A program made the position numbers and the translations under genes. From Agapanthus africanus (Eukaryota; Streptophyta; Magnoliopsida; Asparagales; Amaryllidaceae), in contig CM057337.1 in assembly GCA_030015575.1 (NCBI GenBank), positions 341,754,583-341,818,582 of the forward strand: a stretch of 64,000 nt of DNA, written 5' to 3'. Positions 24,353 through 36,465 of this stretch are shown here, in pieces; position 1 is the stretch's first letter, and every line of letters begins with the position of its first letter. The notes beneath the pieces were generated by a model. The model was given only the letters and a program-made list of their open reading frames with translations. It was not told where the DNA came from and searched no databases.

Positions 24353-26580
24353 AGTAGGGTTCCTGGGCACCCCCAAGAGGTCTCACAAGGCATCGATCAT
24401 GACAATTTCAAAAATTAGCGGTGCCGAGAAACCCTAGAACGGATCGTTGGCTAGATTTCTAGGCGAAAAGAAAACTAGTTAACACTTAACTATAAGAAAA
24501 CGGAAATACAACCTTTGTAGATCCGGTTCTCCACCTCCATAGCTCCGCAACGAAGTATCCTCGCTGTCCAAATCGAAATCCGGACTCTTGCGTCGGCTTC
24601 ATCGGAGAAGAAGCGGGCTAGGTCATCGACGACGTGCCGAAGATGATCTACGTCGAAGCATCACTAGATCAAGCTCCACCTTCACCAAGCCATGAAAACT
24701 TATGAAGGAAACACACTCTACTACTTGGCAAGAGGCAGAGGATGAAGAAATAGGAAGTGGGTTCAATTTAGAATTGGATTTCTCACTCTTTATCATCAAT
24801 CACCATTGATGACCTCAAGGTTTTCTTCTTGAGTTCAAGGAAGAAGAAGAAGAAATGATATGATAAGTTTATTAAAAAGAAAAGAATAATCAAACCTTAT
24901 CATAATGTTAACTATGGTAATGTGTAGAGAATCAATCATGGTTAAAGGAATGGTTAGGGTTAAGGATGAGATAAGAATGGTGGACAAAGTCAAAGCTTCA
25001 TGAAGCTTCAACTAAACAACAAATAAAGCCACCATTCTTTTCTCTTTTCCATTTATTTTCCAAAATGTATAAACAAATAAATAAATGAATAAATAAGTAA
25101 TGGAAAAATAAAACCCTAATTATATGTTTAACCATGGTTTAATTCTTTACACTTAACCAAGGAAACATGTATCATCAAACATGATACAATCATGTGTACA
25201 AAAGTATATCACATATACAATGTGCACAAACCGAGTGAGAAAATCCATTTAAAGTGAACCAATACTAGTTAATGTAAAGTAATATATCAAATATATAATT
25301 ATACATTAAATCATTAAATCAACACTTGATTTAACGATCCGGTCATATCGCATATAACCGACTAGTATCCAATGTATCGGCTTATCGAATCAACCTTTGA
25401 TTCGATAACTAGGGTATATCGCATATAACCTAATCGATACATTCATCGCGAGAATGGAATACGGTATCACATACACGCATTATTCTCGGTCCCGCACATA
25501 TCTCATATGCGCTCCTATTTCGTTTCGCTTGAGCCAGGAAACCTCTGTGTAGGACTCTAAAGACTCGTCAATACGCCGGCAGCAGGCGATGATCATATCA
25601 AACACCCACAAGCCGCAAGCGGTCTTCTAAACATAACGGCCACCCGGGTATTGAGCGATCAGAAGATCGATGAGCAAGCCCGCTCATACTCCTGTGAATC
25701 CAACCAGTAACACTACCGTACAGTCCGATCTGATCGTCTGATATGTCGCATATCTCGCCTAGGGGTGGTAAACGTCAGACCCCAATAGCTCGATAAGTCG
25801 TGTCGATATGAGGTCTATAACAATTCGAGAAACTACTGGTAACACTTACCAGTAAATCTCAGCAACCCTGGCCAGGGATTTCCTGTTGTAGCCAATCGAA
25901 CACAGCGCAACATCAACTCCCTATACCGGGAGAGACGAATCCCCTCCTATCGCTCATTGCCTCCATGTGACTCGGGACTGTACCCAAAAACCACCGTTTT
26001 GCACGCCCTCTTGGACGTGGTAAGATGGAAATCAAAGCACAGTGGGAACCATACAAGGCTCTATGACGATCTCGGGTCTACAGACTAACCTGTACCAGTG
26101 TCACCAGAAAACTGCCATCTGACGTGAGGTATAATACCATCTGGGAGTTCTCGGCGAGTCCGTCCAGTGTACCCAGTCTCTACTGAGCACCCGTATATCA
26201 TCTCTGATGTCAAACACCAATGGATATGGGATCATCCATCGCCCATCTATATGGGTCGAGAAGGTATACGCTAGTCTACTCTGGTATATCGATGCCCCGT
26301 CTCGATACACCCACGACTAGGGACTTTGAAGGATGTACTTATGGACTACCATGTCCCCACTAGTATGATCCGCATCATAGTCCAGATAGTCAAGTACATA
26401 TCCTAAGGGCTTTACCAACATGTAACAGAGAGACAATCAGTGTACACGTTAAGGTAAAGAGCAACCAGATAGCATACTATCATGTCGAGCAAGAAAGTCC
26501 TCCCTATATATGTCCCAGCATCCACTACAATATACATCATATGTATAGTAATGGCCTCTAGGGCATACATATAACTAACA
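24353..26580 (-). repeat. 5' LTR of element N1
   Basis: Its left edge is AGTAGGGTTCC, with A in place of the first T found in the other LTR, so the LTR end reads ..ACT. Its right edge is ATAACTAACA, followed by TSD ACATA. It is nearly identical to 16190-18417. Confidence 0.92.
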
Positions 26581-26585
26581 ACATA

Positions 26586-28350
26586 GTGATGTATGTGGAC
26601 CCATGTCTACACATGCCAGGAACGGTTCTTCCTACTTCATTACATTCACTGACGATCTCTCAAGATACGGACCTGTTTTCCTGATGAAACACAAGTCTGA
26701 AGCTTTTGAGAAATTCAGAGAATATAAGAACGAAGTAGATAACCAAATGGGCAAAAGTATTAAGATCCTTCGATCTGATCGAGGAGGAGAATACTTGAGC
26801 AATAAGTTTCTGGACTATCTAAAAGAGAATGGGATTCTCTATCAGCTTACTCCTCCTTATACACCACAGCACAACGGTGTATCGGAACGGAGGAATCGCA
26901 CCCTATTAGATATGGTATGCTCTTTGATGAGCAATGTTGGGTTGCCTATTTCCTTCTGGGGGTATGCGCTTGAGACAGCCATACACCAATTGAATATGGT
27001 TCCTACCAAATCAGTGCCTACCACTCCATATGAGATATGGAAAGGGAAGAGACCATCTCTTAAGTATGTTAAGATATGTAGTTGTCCGGCCAATGTCAAA
27101 AGGCACAATCCGGATAAACTCGAGGCAAGGTCTGTCTTATGCAAGTTTGTAGGATATCCCAAAAATTCACAAGGGTATATCTTCTACCACACCGAGGAAC
27201 AAAAAGTGTTTATTTCTCGACATGCCACTTTCTTAGAAAAAGGTTTTCTTATGAAACAAATTAGTGGTAATGAGGTAGATCTGGAAGAGGTTCCAGCGAC
27301 ACAAACTACGACAGAAGATTTGATGGAACCAGAGGATTCAGTAGTTCCTGACGAACCCCAGCATCTCCGCCGATCTAGTAGGGTTCCTCATCCACCTGAG
27401 AGATACTACGGTTTTCTCCTAGATGGTGGGAGCGATGATTGCATCATGGAAGATGATGACACGACTAGCTTTGAGCAGGCCATCATGAGTGGGGACTCTG
27501 TGAAGTTGCTGGATGCAACGCGATCTGAGATGGAATCCATGTACACCAACAAAGAATGGACTTTGGAAGTTGCTCCTGAAGGGGAAAAACCCATTGGGAG
27601 CAAATGGATCTTTAAGAAGAAACTTGGTGTAGATGGAAAAGTTGAGACTTTCAAAGCTAGACTTATTTCAAAGGGTTTTCGTCAACGACCAGATGTAGAT
27701 TATGACGAAACCTTTTCTCCAGTGGCTATGCTTAAGTCCATCCGGATCCTACTTGCCATTGCTGCATACTATGACTATGAAATCTGGCAGATGGATGTTA
27801 AGACCGCCTTTCTAAATTATGATTTAGAAGAGTGCGTGTACATGACTTAATCAGATGGCTTCGTAGATTGTAGGAGCAGCGGAAAGGTGTGCAAGCTGCT
27901 TAAATCCATTTATGGGTTAAAGCAAGCATCGTGGAGTTGGAACATCTGCTTTGATGTTGTAGTCAAAGAGTTTGACTTCATCAAAAACGTAGATGAACCT
28001 TGTATATACAAGAAGGTTGCAGAGTGTAAGGTTGTCTTCCTCGTATTGTACGTGGATGACATACTCTTGATAGGAAATGATGTTCCTATGCTGCACTCGG
28101 TCAAGCTCTTCTTATCAAAAAGATTCTCAATGAAAGATCTAGGTGATGCCTCCTGCATACTGGGAATTAAAATCTATAGAGATAGATCTAAATGGATACT
28201 AGGATTGTCCCAATCCAGGTACATTGACACCATACTAAAGAGGTGTATGGAAGAATCCAAGCGTGGGAACCAACCCACGATCTCTGGACTCACTCTCTCC
28301 AAAAAGATGTCTCCCAAGACTGATTTGGAGAGAGCTCGCATGCAAGAGAT
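26586..28350 (+). pseudogene. Element B pol, middle part (integrase and reverse transcriptase)
   Basis: It resumes after N1 at SDVCGP with the first catalytic Asp of integrase. The second Asp (LRSDRGGEY) and the Glu (VSERRNRTLLDM) are present. Then come the hinge (LRRSSRVPHP), the RT start (WTLEVAPEG), WQMDVKTAFLN with an RT catalytic Asp, and LYVDDILLIGND. One in-frame stop, TAA at 27848-27850, replaces the usual Gln/Pro region of the TQPEGF motif. The remainder is open up to N2, which interrupts after ..ARMQE. Confidence 0.88.
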
Positions 28351-30452
28351 TGTTAGTTGTATGTATGCCGTAGAGGCCAGTATTGTACAGATGTATATTA
28401 TATTGGATGCTTAGACATATATAGAGAAGACTTTCTTGCTCGATATGATAGTATGCTATCCGGTTGCTCTTTACTTTAACATGTGCACTTGTCTCTTTAT
28501 ACTGTCTTATAGTTACATGTTGGTAAAGCCCTTAGGATGTGTACTTGACTACCTGGACTATGATACGGATCATACTAGTGGGGACATGGTAGTCCATAAG
28601 TACATCCTTCAAGGTCCCTAGTCGTGGGTGTTCGAGACGGGGCATCGATATACCAGTGTAGACTAGCGTATACGCTTCTCGACCCATGAGATGGGCGATG
28701 GATGATCCCATATGCATTGGTGTTTGACATCAGAGATGATATACGGGTGCTCAGTGGAGACTGGGTACACTGGACGGACTCGCCGAGAACTCCCAGATGG
28801 TATTATACCTTACGTCAGATGGCAGTTCTCAGGTGACACTTGTGCAGGTTAGTCTGTAGACCCGAGATCGTCATAGAGTCTTGTGTGATTCCCACTATGC
28901 TTTGATTTCCACCTTACCATGTCCATGAGGGCGTGCAAAACGGTGGTTTTTGGGTACAGTCCCGAGTCACATGGAGGCAATGAGCGATAGGAGGGGTTTC
29001 GTCTCTCCCGGTATTGGGGGTTGATGTTGCACTGTACTCGATTGGCCGTAACAGGGAAGTCCCTGGCCAAGAATGATTAAAGATTTACTAGTAAGTGTTA
29101 CTAGTAGTTTCTCGACCCGTTATGAGCCTCACATTGGCACGACTTATCGGTTATTGGGGTCTGACGTTTACCACCCCTAGACTTGATATGCGACATATCA
29201 GATGAGGAGACCGGACTGCACGGGTAGTGTTGCTGGTTGGCTCGACGGGAGTTGTAGCAGGTTCGCTTGTTTTCTTCTGATCGCTCAATACCCGGGTGGC
29301 CATTATGTTTAGCAGACCGCTTGCGGCTTGGGGGTGCTTGATATGATCATCACCCACTGCCGGCGTATTGACGAGTCTTAGAGTCCCACAAAGGAGTTAC
29401 CTAGTCCAGGCGAAACGTTGTGGTGAGCGTATGCGATATGCGCATGGACCCGGTTAAAATGCCCGTATGAGATACCGTATATTAATCGGGTGTCTTGCTT
29501 TTGGTTGGGTCGTATGTGATATGGCCGGATTGATAAATCAAGTGTTGATTTATCATTTAACCATTAGTTTCTCACTAGAAATCCTTTCTTGTATTTTTGA
29601 TGTATGCATGCATGTATGCATTCTTTCTTGATTCATGCACATATGGATGTGCATGCACATATACATACATACATCATCCTTCATGGTTGTTTATACATAG
29701 AAAATGGTGGCAATATAAGATTCACACCATGGTTTTATATATATGTATTATTATTGCATTTGTTTTAAAACAAAAAGAAAAAAAGGAAAGGATAATTCAT
29801 GGTTTCTTTCTACACTTTTCTTTGACCTAACCATGCTCACCCACCATTCAACCATGGATTAACTTTCCTTTTGTGTTTTAACTCAAGTTCAATAATATCT
29901 TTATTGTTTAACCATGGTTTGAGATGAGAAGTGGAAAATATATATTCATATATTTTCTATTTTTCAAGGGTGATTATCTTTCTCTCTTGTTCTAAAAGAC
30001 CATCATCTTCTTCCTCATTCTTCCTTTGCTCTCTAGATTTTTCTAGTGAGCAAAACACTCACGAAGTTAGGATTTTGAAGTGAGAAAAGCCACCATAACA
30101 TCATTCTACACAAGTCTTGCCCACTTGTTTAGAGTGTTAGCTTCATTTCTTTCTCTTGATCAACTGAAGTTGCAAGCTTGGACAAAGCGGACTCCGGGTG
30201 GATCATCGTGGACCTAGAGGAGATCAAGCGGACTTTTTCCAAACCCCAAGTGGCCGAGGAGTCTAGCGTAGGGAGCTAGAAAGGTTGTACTCTCAAAAAC
30301 CCTAGCTTTTCTTACTTGTGATGAAGTGTTGTTTTAGAAACCCTAATTTTCTAGGATTGATTCTTTGTATGCTTACTTAGCACCCTAAAATTTTAATCTT
30401 TGGTACATGTGATGCTTCCAATCCCTTCATGAGGTGCTAGGTAAACCCAACA
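28351..30452 (+). repeat. 5' LTR of element N2 (2102 bp)
   Basis: It starts TGTTAGTTGTATGTATGCCG and ends GGTAAACCCAACA. Around 29600-29670 there is a palindrome-rich stretch, including ATGCACAT..ATGTGCAT with a four-base loop, which is repeated in the 3' LTR. Confidence 0.93.
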
Positions 30453-30661
30453 TTGGTATCAAAGCCAACCTAGAACATTAGGCGACACTTTAGCGAAGTT
30501 AAAACTCCGATCGAACCAAAATACGAACTTTTCGGACACTCTCTGGACAATTTTTTAAATCTGGTTATTTTCAGAATTAAAAATATGTAAAAAATTCAGC
30601 AGGTAAATATTAGAAAAATTATTAAAAACGATGCAGTGAACAGTCATTCTTGCCGCTTAAA

Positions 30662-30698
30662 CGCGGCCTAAGCTTGCTTAGGCCGCGGTTCCGCGGCC
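30662..30698 (+). other. GC-rich inverted repeat in leader N2
   Basis: A perfect 12-bp stem (30662-30673 with 30676-30687) with a two-base gap, followed by GGTTCCGCGGC as in element B. It is the same feature as in the other leaders, with a different inner stem. Confidence 0.8.
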
Positions 30699-32535
30699 GT
30701 ACACATGAATCAGTGCATGATTTTTATACAAAAATGCTTATGTCTGCTTGTATATTTTTTGGGGTATTTTTAATCTGAATTTTGTGCTGTTTGTTCTGGA
30801 GATTGTTTTGGAATCGGTGATTCGATCGGAATTTTGATTTCGTGTCTTTTCCCGGTAAATTAGAAAGTATTGAATTGTTCAAACGAGTATCATTTGCTCA
30901 CTTTTCACGGGGTTTAAATCTTGCGGAAATTCGTGCAAGTTTTGTGGTGGACCCTCTAGAAGACGACAAACCTTAACTCGATTATGTGACCGTCTTGAAC
31001 TGCCTTTTGAACCTTAGGGTTTGGGGCAGTACGGCGTGCCACATGTGAGGCGTTGGCTTGACCCTTCTACGGCTGGACCGCTACTACTGTGACACACTCC
31101 GGGTTTTTGAACTCCGCTCAAGTGTTGAGCTTTAGGGAATTTTGAGTATTTGATCATTCGTTCGAAAATTTTAATACTGTCTATTTATCTGGAATGTGAT
31201 GCAATGTATGGAATTCATATAGCTAGACATGAAATACGAAGTATGTGATATTTCGCATTTACGATGTCTAAAGAGAATGTGGATTCCAGATATTGCAGTT
31301 TTACACTTTCTTTTCTGTGACCGTAAGTGTAGTATGTATTTACCGATTGTCGTTGCTATACATCGACGACGATCAGTGTATGCATACTTACTTACGTTGA
31401 TGATATATGATATTATGTGTTGCTGAGGTTTGATGTGCAGGATTGTCGCGATTGAATAGCCGGGGGGTTTTATGTGAGATGAGAGTTTTATTTTTCTTTC
31501 ATGTAAAATTCAAATGTAATGTAATATTCTTTTATTTGGGGCACTTCCGGGTTGAGGTTGATGCCACCAGTGTTGTATATTATTTACTTTTCCGCATTAG
31601 GATGGACCCAAGGAGGGGAGCACAGGTGACCGGGTTCTGGGGTTCAGTGGGAAGCCATCTCGAGGAGTCGAGACCGGGTCTCCTAAACTCCAGAATTGGT
31701 AGGGTCGCTTGCCGCTCTCGTAGGGGTCTAGGGTGTGGGCTTGGCTATTCATCACGACTGTGGAATCCGTATTTTCTATTGTTGGCTAAATACTAAATAC
31801 GGACGTCCTAGTATATCACACATTATATCTATGTTTCTGCTGCGATATCTGTGATGTGATCATTTGATATGTTGTGATGGATACAGTATATAGTATATAT
31901 GATATATTATATAGACGTTACTTATGTTTTACACCCGCACTAGCCCTGCCCTGCTCTGTCGTTAGTTACCTAACCTAACGGTGCACGATGGGACATCGAG
32001 GCGAATGCGGATGGCATAGGTGTACGTCGTATTTATCTGTGATGTTTAGGTGACTTAATTGATGTGACTTCATTAATGTGATTAATGAAAGAAAAGAAAC
32101 CTAAAAGATGTTGTAGAATCAAATTTTTCTAAAAAGGGTAGCTACAGTTTTGCTTTGCATAGCGATATATATGATATATCTCGCACCTTATTCGATGAGG
32201 AAAGAGCTGAGATCCCTTCACCGGGAGTGACCTCTTTAGCGAAACTGGCAGATGCTACAACACTCGGTTTGCTTTTGATTGCTTTTGAAGTTTTGCTTTG
32301 CATAGTGATATATATGATATATCCCACACCTTATTCGATGAGGAAAGAGCCGAGATCCCTTCACCGGGAGTGACCTCTTTAGCAAAACTAATAAAAGCCT
32401 CAAAATCACTCCATTTCAAAATTCACTTGATTCTACAACGATATCAAGTTCATTACGCTCATGGTTTTTCTGAAAAAACCTGCGTAGCCCTCCGTCATTT
32501 CAGATAAGTACTACTTAGTATTCATGCTGCGGTAG

Positions 32536-32729
32536 TTTGGCCTCCGTCAAGGCGTAGTGTATGGTAGCTAACTAGTGCTTATCTGCTAGCATATGATGCG
32601 ATTGGATTAAGATATTTGTACAGCGTAGTTTGGCTTCCGTCAAGGGTCGTACGGGTGGGTTTAATTCAATCAAGAAATGACGGGTTGAACTTGACTAGCG
32701 CCCTAGAGGTAGTTTGGCCTCCGTCAAGG
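32536..32729 (+). other. Triplicate hairpin motif, element N2 (loop CTCC)
   Basis: TTTGGCCTCCGTCAAGG is at 32536-32552 and 32713-32729. The middle copy at 32629-32645 has TTCC in the loop. The stem is TTGGC/GTCAA as in B, C and N1. Confidence 0.8.
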
Positions 32730-33181
32730 TCATGGGACGCTAGGGGCAAAAGCATTATCGGGAATTTCAAGTGTTGAAATTTGCAATGAGATTGCATACC
32801 CTCTATGAGATAGTTTGATTTCGATACCCACTGCGAGTAATTGTTACTCCCGGGAGAGTTTTACATAGGACAATTAGCCGATCAAGTAGGTGTCTAGAAA
32901 GGTGTCAACGGGGTTACGCCTCTGGGAAAATGAGGTTTACTTTAATTAGGTCCGTACGAAAGCACGGGGAACCTCCCTCAAAGTACCGACACTGGCCTAG
33001 CTGAAAGATCGGCGAAGTTGTAGGGTGTAATTAATCCCGGCTAGTCTTTCCTTTTAGGGTTTGAAGGAAGATTTGATAAAAAACAGTGGGAGCCATCCTG
33101 ATTAGATAAGATAATAACCAATCTGATCTTGCAAGAGCATACGCTAAAGTGTTTTCTTCTCTCTCTCTCCAGGTAGCGACC

Positions 33182-36100
33182 ATGTCAGGCCATAATCAAG
33201 ATAATAATATGGATATATTGACTGAACCCGCTTATTATACTGAGCAGGGGAACGTTGGACCCGTTCTTTCTTATAAGAGTTATAAGACTGAACAGGGAAT
33301 AGGAGAATATCTGGATTCTCCAGCCGCCCAAAAGAACATGCATGTTGATGCATCTTCTTCAGGTGTGTTAGTTATTGAGAACTGTTTCTCAGTTCACCCT
33401 ACGTCCTGGGTATTAGATACCGGATCAGGATCCCACATATGTAAATTGTTACATGGGCTATGGAAAGGTAGAGAACTGGGAAAAGGTGATCATTCCGTTC
33501 AAGTAGGGAAAGGGGCAAATGTTGCAGCCAAAGCAGTTGGCGAATATCACCTAGTATTACCAAGTGGTGATACACTGATTTTAAATGAGTGCTATTATAT
33601 ACCGAACATGATGTGCAACATTATATCAGTTTCTTTACTAAGTAAAGAAGGATATAATTTTGTAGTAAGGGATAATGTTATGAACATATTCCTAGATCAA
33701 AAGTTGATTGCATCAGGCTCGTTACATAATGGCATATTCATTCTAAATCAAAATACAGTCCTCAATATACAAAACACACACAAGAGGAAAAATTCAGAAA
33801 TGAACGAATCCTTCTTGTGGCATTGTAGACTTGGTTATATCAATGCGACACGACTGGCTATGTTACATAAAGATGTATATTTGAATTCATTCGAATTATC
33901 ATCTTATGATACTTGCCATTCATGTCTCAAAGGCAAGATGACCAAAACTCCGTTTACGGGACACGGAGAAAGAGTTACGGAACTCTTGGGACTGGTGCAT
34001 AGCGATGTATGCGGTCCCATGTCTACACATGCCAGGGATGGTTCTTCCTACTTCATTACATTCACTGACGATCTCTCAAGATTCTGATATGTGTTCTTAA
34101 TGAAATACAAGTCTGAAGCTTTTAAGAAATTTAGAGAATATAAGCACGAAATAGAGAACCAAACGGGCAAAAGTATTAAGATCCTTCGATCTGATCGAAG
34201 AGGAGAATACTTAAGCAATGAATTCCTAGATTATCTAAAAGAGAATGGGATTCTCTCTCAGCTTACTCCTCCTTATACACCACAGCACAACAGTGTATCG
34301 GAGCGGAGGAATCGCACCCTATTAGATATGGTGCGCTCTATGATGAGTACAGCTGAGTTACCTATTTCCTTCTGGGGATATGCACTGGAGACAGCTGCAT
34401 ACCTATTGAATAGAGTTCCAACTAAATCAGTGCCTACCACTCCATATGAGATATGGAATGGTAAGAGACCATGTCTTAATTTTATTCAGATATGGGGTTG
34501 TCCGGCCTATGTTAAAACACAAAATCCGGACAAGCTCGAGGCAAGGTCTGTTCTATGTAAGTTTGTTGGATATCCCAAATATTTGTGAGGGTATATCTTA
34601 TACCACTCCGAGGAACAAAAGGTGCTTGTTTCTCGACATGCCACTTTCTTAGAAAAAGGTTTTCTTATGAAACAGACAAGTGGCATTGAGGTAGAACTAG
34701 AAGAAGTTCCAGCAGAATAAACTACAACAGATGATTTGGTAGAACCAGAGGATTCAGTAGTACCCGACGAACCCCAGCCTCTCTGCCGATCTAGAAGGGT
34801 TTCTCATCCGTCTGAGAGATACTACGATTTTCTCATTGATGGTGGAAGCGAGGATTGCATCATGGAGGATGATGACCCAACTAGCTTCGAGCTGGCCATC
34901 ACGAGTAGGGACTCAGTGAAATAGCTGGGTGCAATGCGGTCCGAGATGGAATCCATGTACACCAACAAAGTATGGACTTTAGAAGTTGCTCCTGAAGGGG
35001 TAAAACCTATTGGGAGTAAGTGGATCTTCAAGAAAAAACTTGGTGTAGATGGGAAAGTGGAGACTTTCAAAGCTATACTTGTTGCAAAGGGTTTTCGTCA
35101 AAGATCAGGTGTGGACTATGACGAAACCTTTTCTCCAGTGGCTATGCTTAAATCCATCCGGATCATGCTTGCCATCGCTGCATATCATGATTACGAAATC
35201 TGGCAAATGGATGTTAAGACCGCCTTTCTAAACGGTGATTTAGAAGAGTGCGTGTACATGACTCAGCCAGAGGGCTTCGTAGATAGTGGAAGCAGCGGGA
35301 AGGTGTGCAAGCTGTTTAAATCCATTTATGGATTAAAGCAAGGATCGCAGAGTTGGAACATCTGCTTTGACGTCGTTATCAAAGAGTTTGATTTCGTCAA
35401 AAACGTAGATGAACCTTGTATCTACAAGAAGGTGGCAGAGAGTAAGGTTGTCTTCCTCATATTGTACGTGGACGACATACTCTTGATAGGAAATGACATT
35501 CCTATGCTGCAATCGGTCAAGCTCTTCTTATCATAAAGATTCTCAATGAAAGATCTAGGTGATGCCTCCTATATATTGGGAATCAGGATCTATAGAGATA
35601 GATCTAAAAGGATATTGGGATTGTCCCAGTCCAGGAACATTGACACCATACTAAAGAGGTTTAGTATGGAAGAGTCCAAACGTGGGTTTTTACCCACGAT
35701 TTCAGGGCTCACTCTCTCCAAAGAGATGTCTCCCAAGACTGATTTGGAGAGAGCTCGCATTCAAGGGATACCCTATGCTTCGGCAGTTGGCTCTATCATG
35801 TATGCGATGCTATGTACCAGACCCGATGTAGCATACTCACTAAGTGTAGTGAGTAGGTATCAAGCTGATCCTGGAGAGAGTCACTGGACAGCTGTGAAGA
35901 GCATTCTCAAGTACTTACGAAGGACTAAAGAGATGCTCTTGGTGTATGGTAACGGAGAACACCAAGTGGAGTCCTTTACCGATTCGAGCTTCCAGAGTGA
36001 TAAGGACGACTCTAAGTCACAGTCAGGATTTGTCTTTACCCTTTACGGAGGGGTGGTTAGCTGGAAGAGTTCCAAGCAGGAAACCGTGGCAGACTCGACG

Positions 36101-36451
36101 ATGGAGGCTGAATACATCGCTGCCAACTATGCTGCCAAAGAGGCTGTCTGGATTAAGAAGTTCATTACTGAACTTGGAGTGGTTCCATCCATTGAGCATC
36201 CAATACCTTTGTATTGCGATAACAATGGAGCGGTGGCTTTGGCCAAGGAACCCAGGTCCCATCAGCGATCCAGGCATATTCTGAGGCGATATCACCTGAT
36301 CCGGGAGATAGTTGATCGCCGGGAGATCGAGGTCAGGAGGGTTGACACGAAGAACAACACAGCGGATCCACTCACGAAGGTCATTCCCCAGATACAGTTT
36401 GAGAGACTCTTCGGGATGCTCGGTATGCGATACTACAGCAGCTGGCCCTAG
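33182..36451 (+). pseudogene. Element N2 pol (gag-less), one frame with five stop codons
   Basis: It starts at ATG 33182. About 45 residues of unknown origin lead to WVLDTGSGSHIC (protease). Then come WHCRLGY and CHSCLKGK (pre-integrase), SDVCGP, RSDRRGEY (normally RGGEY) and SERRNRTLLDM (integrase D, D, E), WQMDVKTAFLNGD and LYVDDILLIGND (RT), then RNase H with FTDSS, STMEAEY, YCDNNGA and NNTADPLTK. It ends ..RYYSSWP at 36451. Stops are at 34085-34087 (TGA), 34586-34588 (TGA), 34718-34720 (TAA), 34922-34924 (TAG) and 35534-35536 (TAA). All are in the same frame, with no frameshift, so the reading frame decayed only by substitutions. There is no capsid or zinc knuckle. Confidence 0.92.
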
Positions 36452-36465
36452 TGCAAGTGGGAGAT
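36451..36465 (+). other. Polypurine tract of element N2
   Basis: gtgcaagtgggagat directly precedes the 3' LTR. The same sequence precedes the 3' LTRs of B and D, and C has gtgcaagtaggagat. Confidence 0.8.

Larger units (their letters stand above)
16190..26580 (-). mobile_element. Element N1: full-length copia element with decayed pol, inserted in B
   Basis: Minus orientation, with LTRs at 24353-26580 (5') and 16190-18417 (3'), both 2228 bp. The TSD ACATA is at 16185-16189 and 26581-26585; removing N1 and one TSD copy restores the integrase frame of B. The LTRs differ at only about 6 of the first 290 aligned positions, so the insertion is fairly young, yet the interior is heavily decayed. Its pol deletions are shared with element D. 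Confidence 0.93.
30453..33181 (+). other. Element N2 primer-binding site and leader
   Basis: The PBS is at 30453-30466. A 12-bp perfect inverted repeat, CGCGGCCTAAGC with GCTTAGGCCGCG (30662-30673 and 30676-30687), is followed by the family GGTTCCGCGGC. The 145-bp-type module is present twice (from 32148 and 32291, period 143). Three hairpin motifs follow. The leader ends in TTTTCTTCTCTCTCTCTCCA with an AG just after it, 10 bases before the ATG. Confidence 0.8.

Noticed and set aside
16190..26580. Large segmental duplication of 16190-18417 and 24353-26580
   Set aside because: The two stretches are the LTRs of N1, with a PBS and PPT on the inner sides and a TSD outside.
29597..29830. Open frame conserved at 37713-37946
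   Set aside because: Both are the same position in the two LTRs of N2; high identity comes from LTR origin, not coding constraint.
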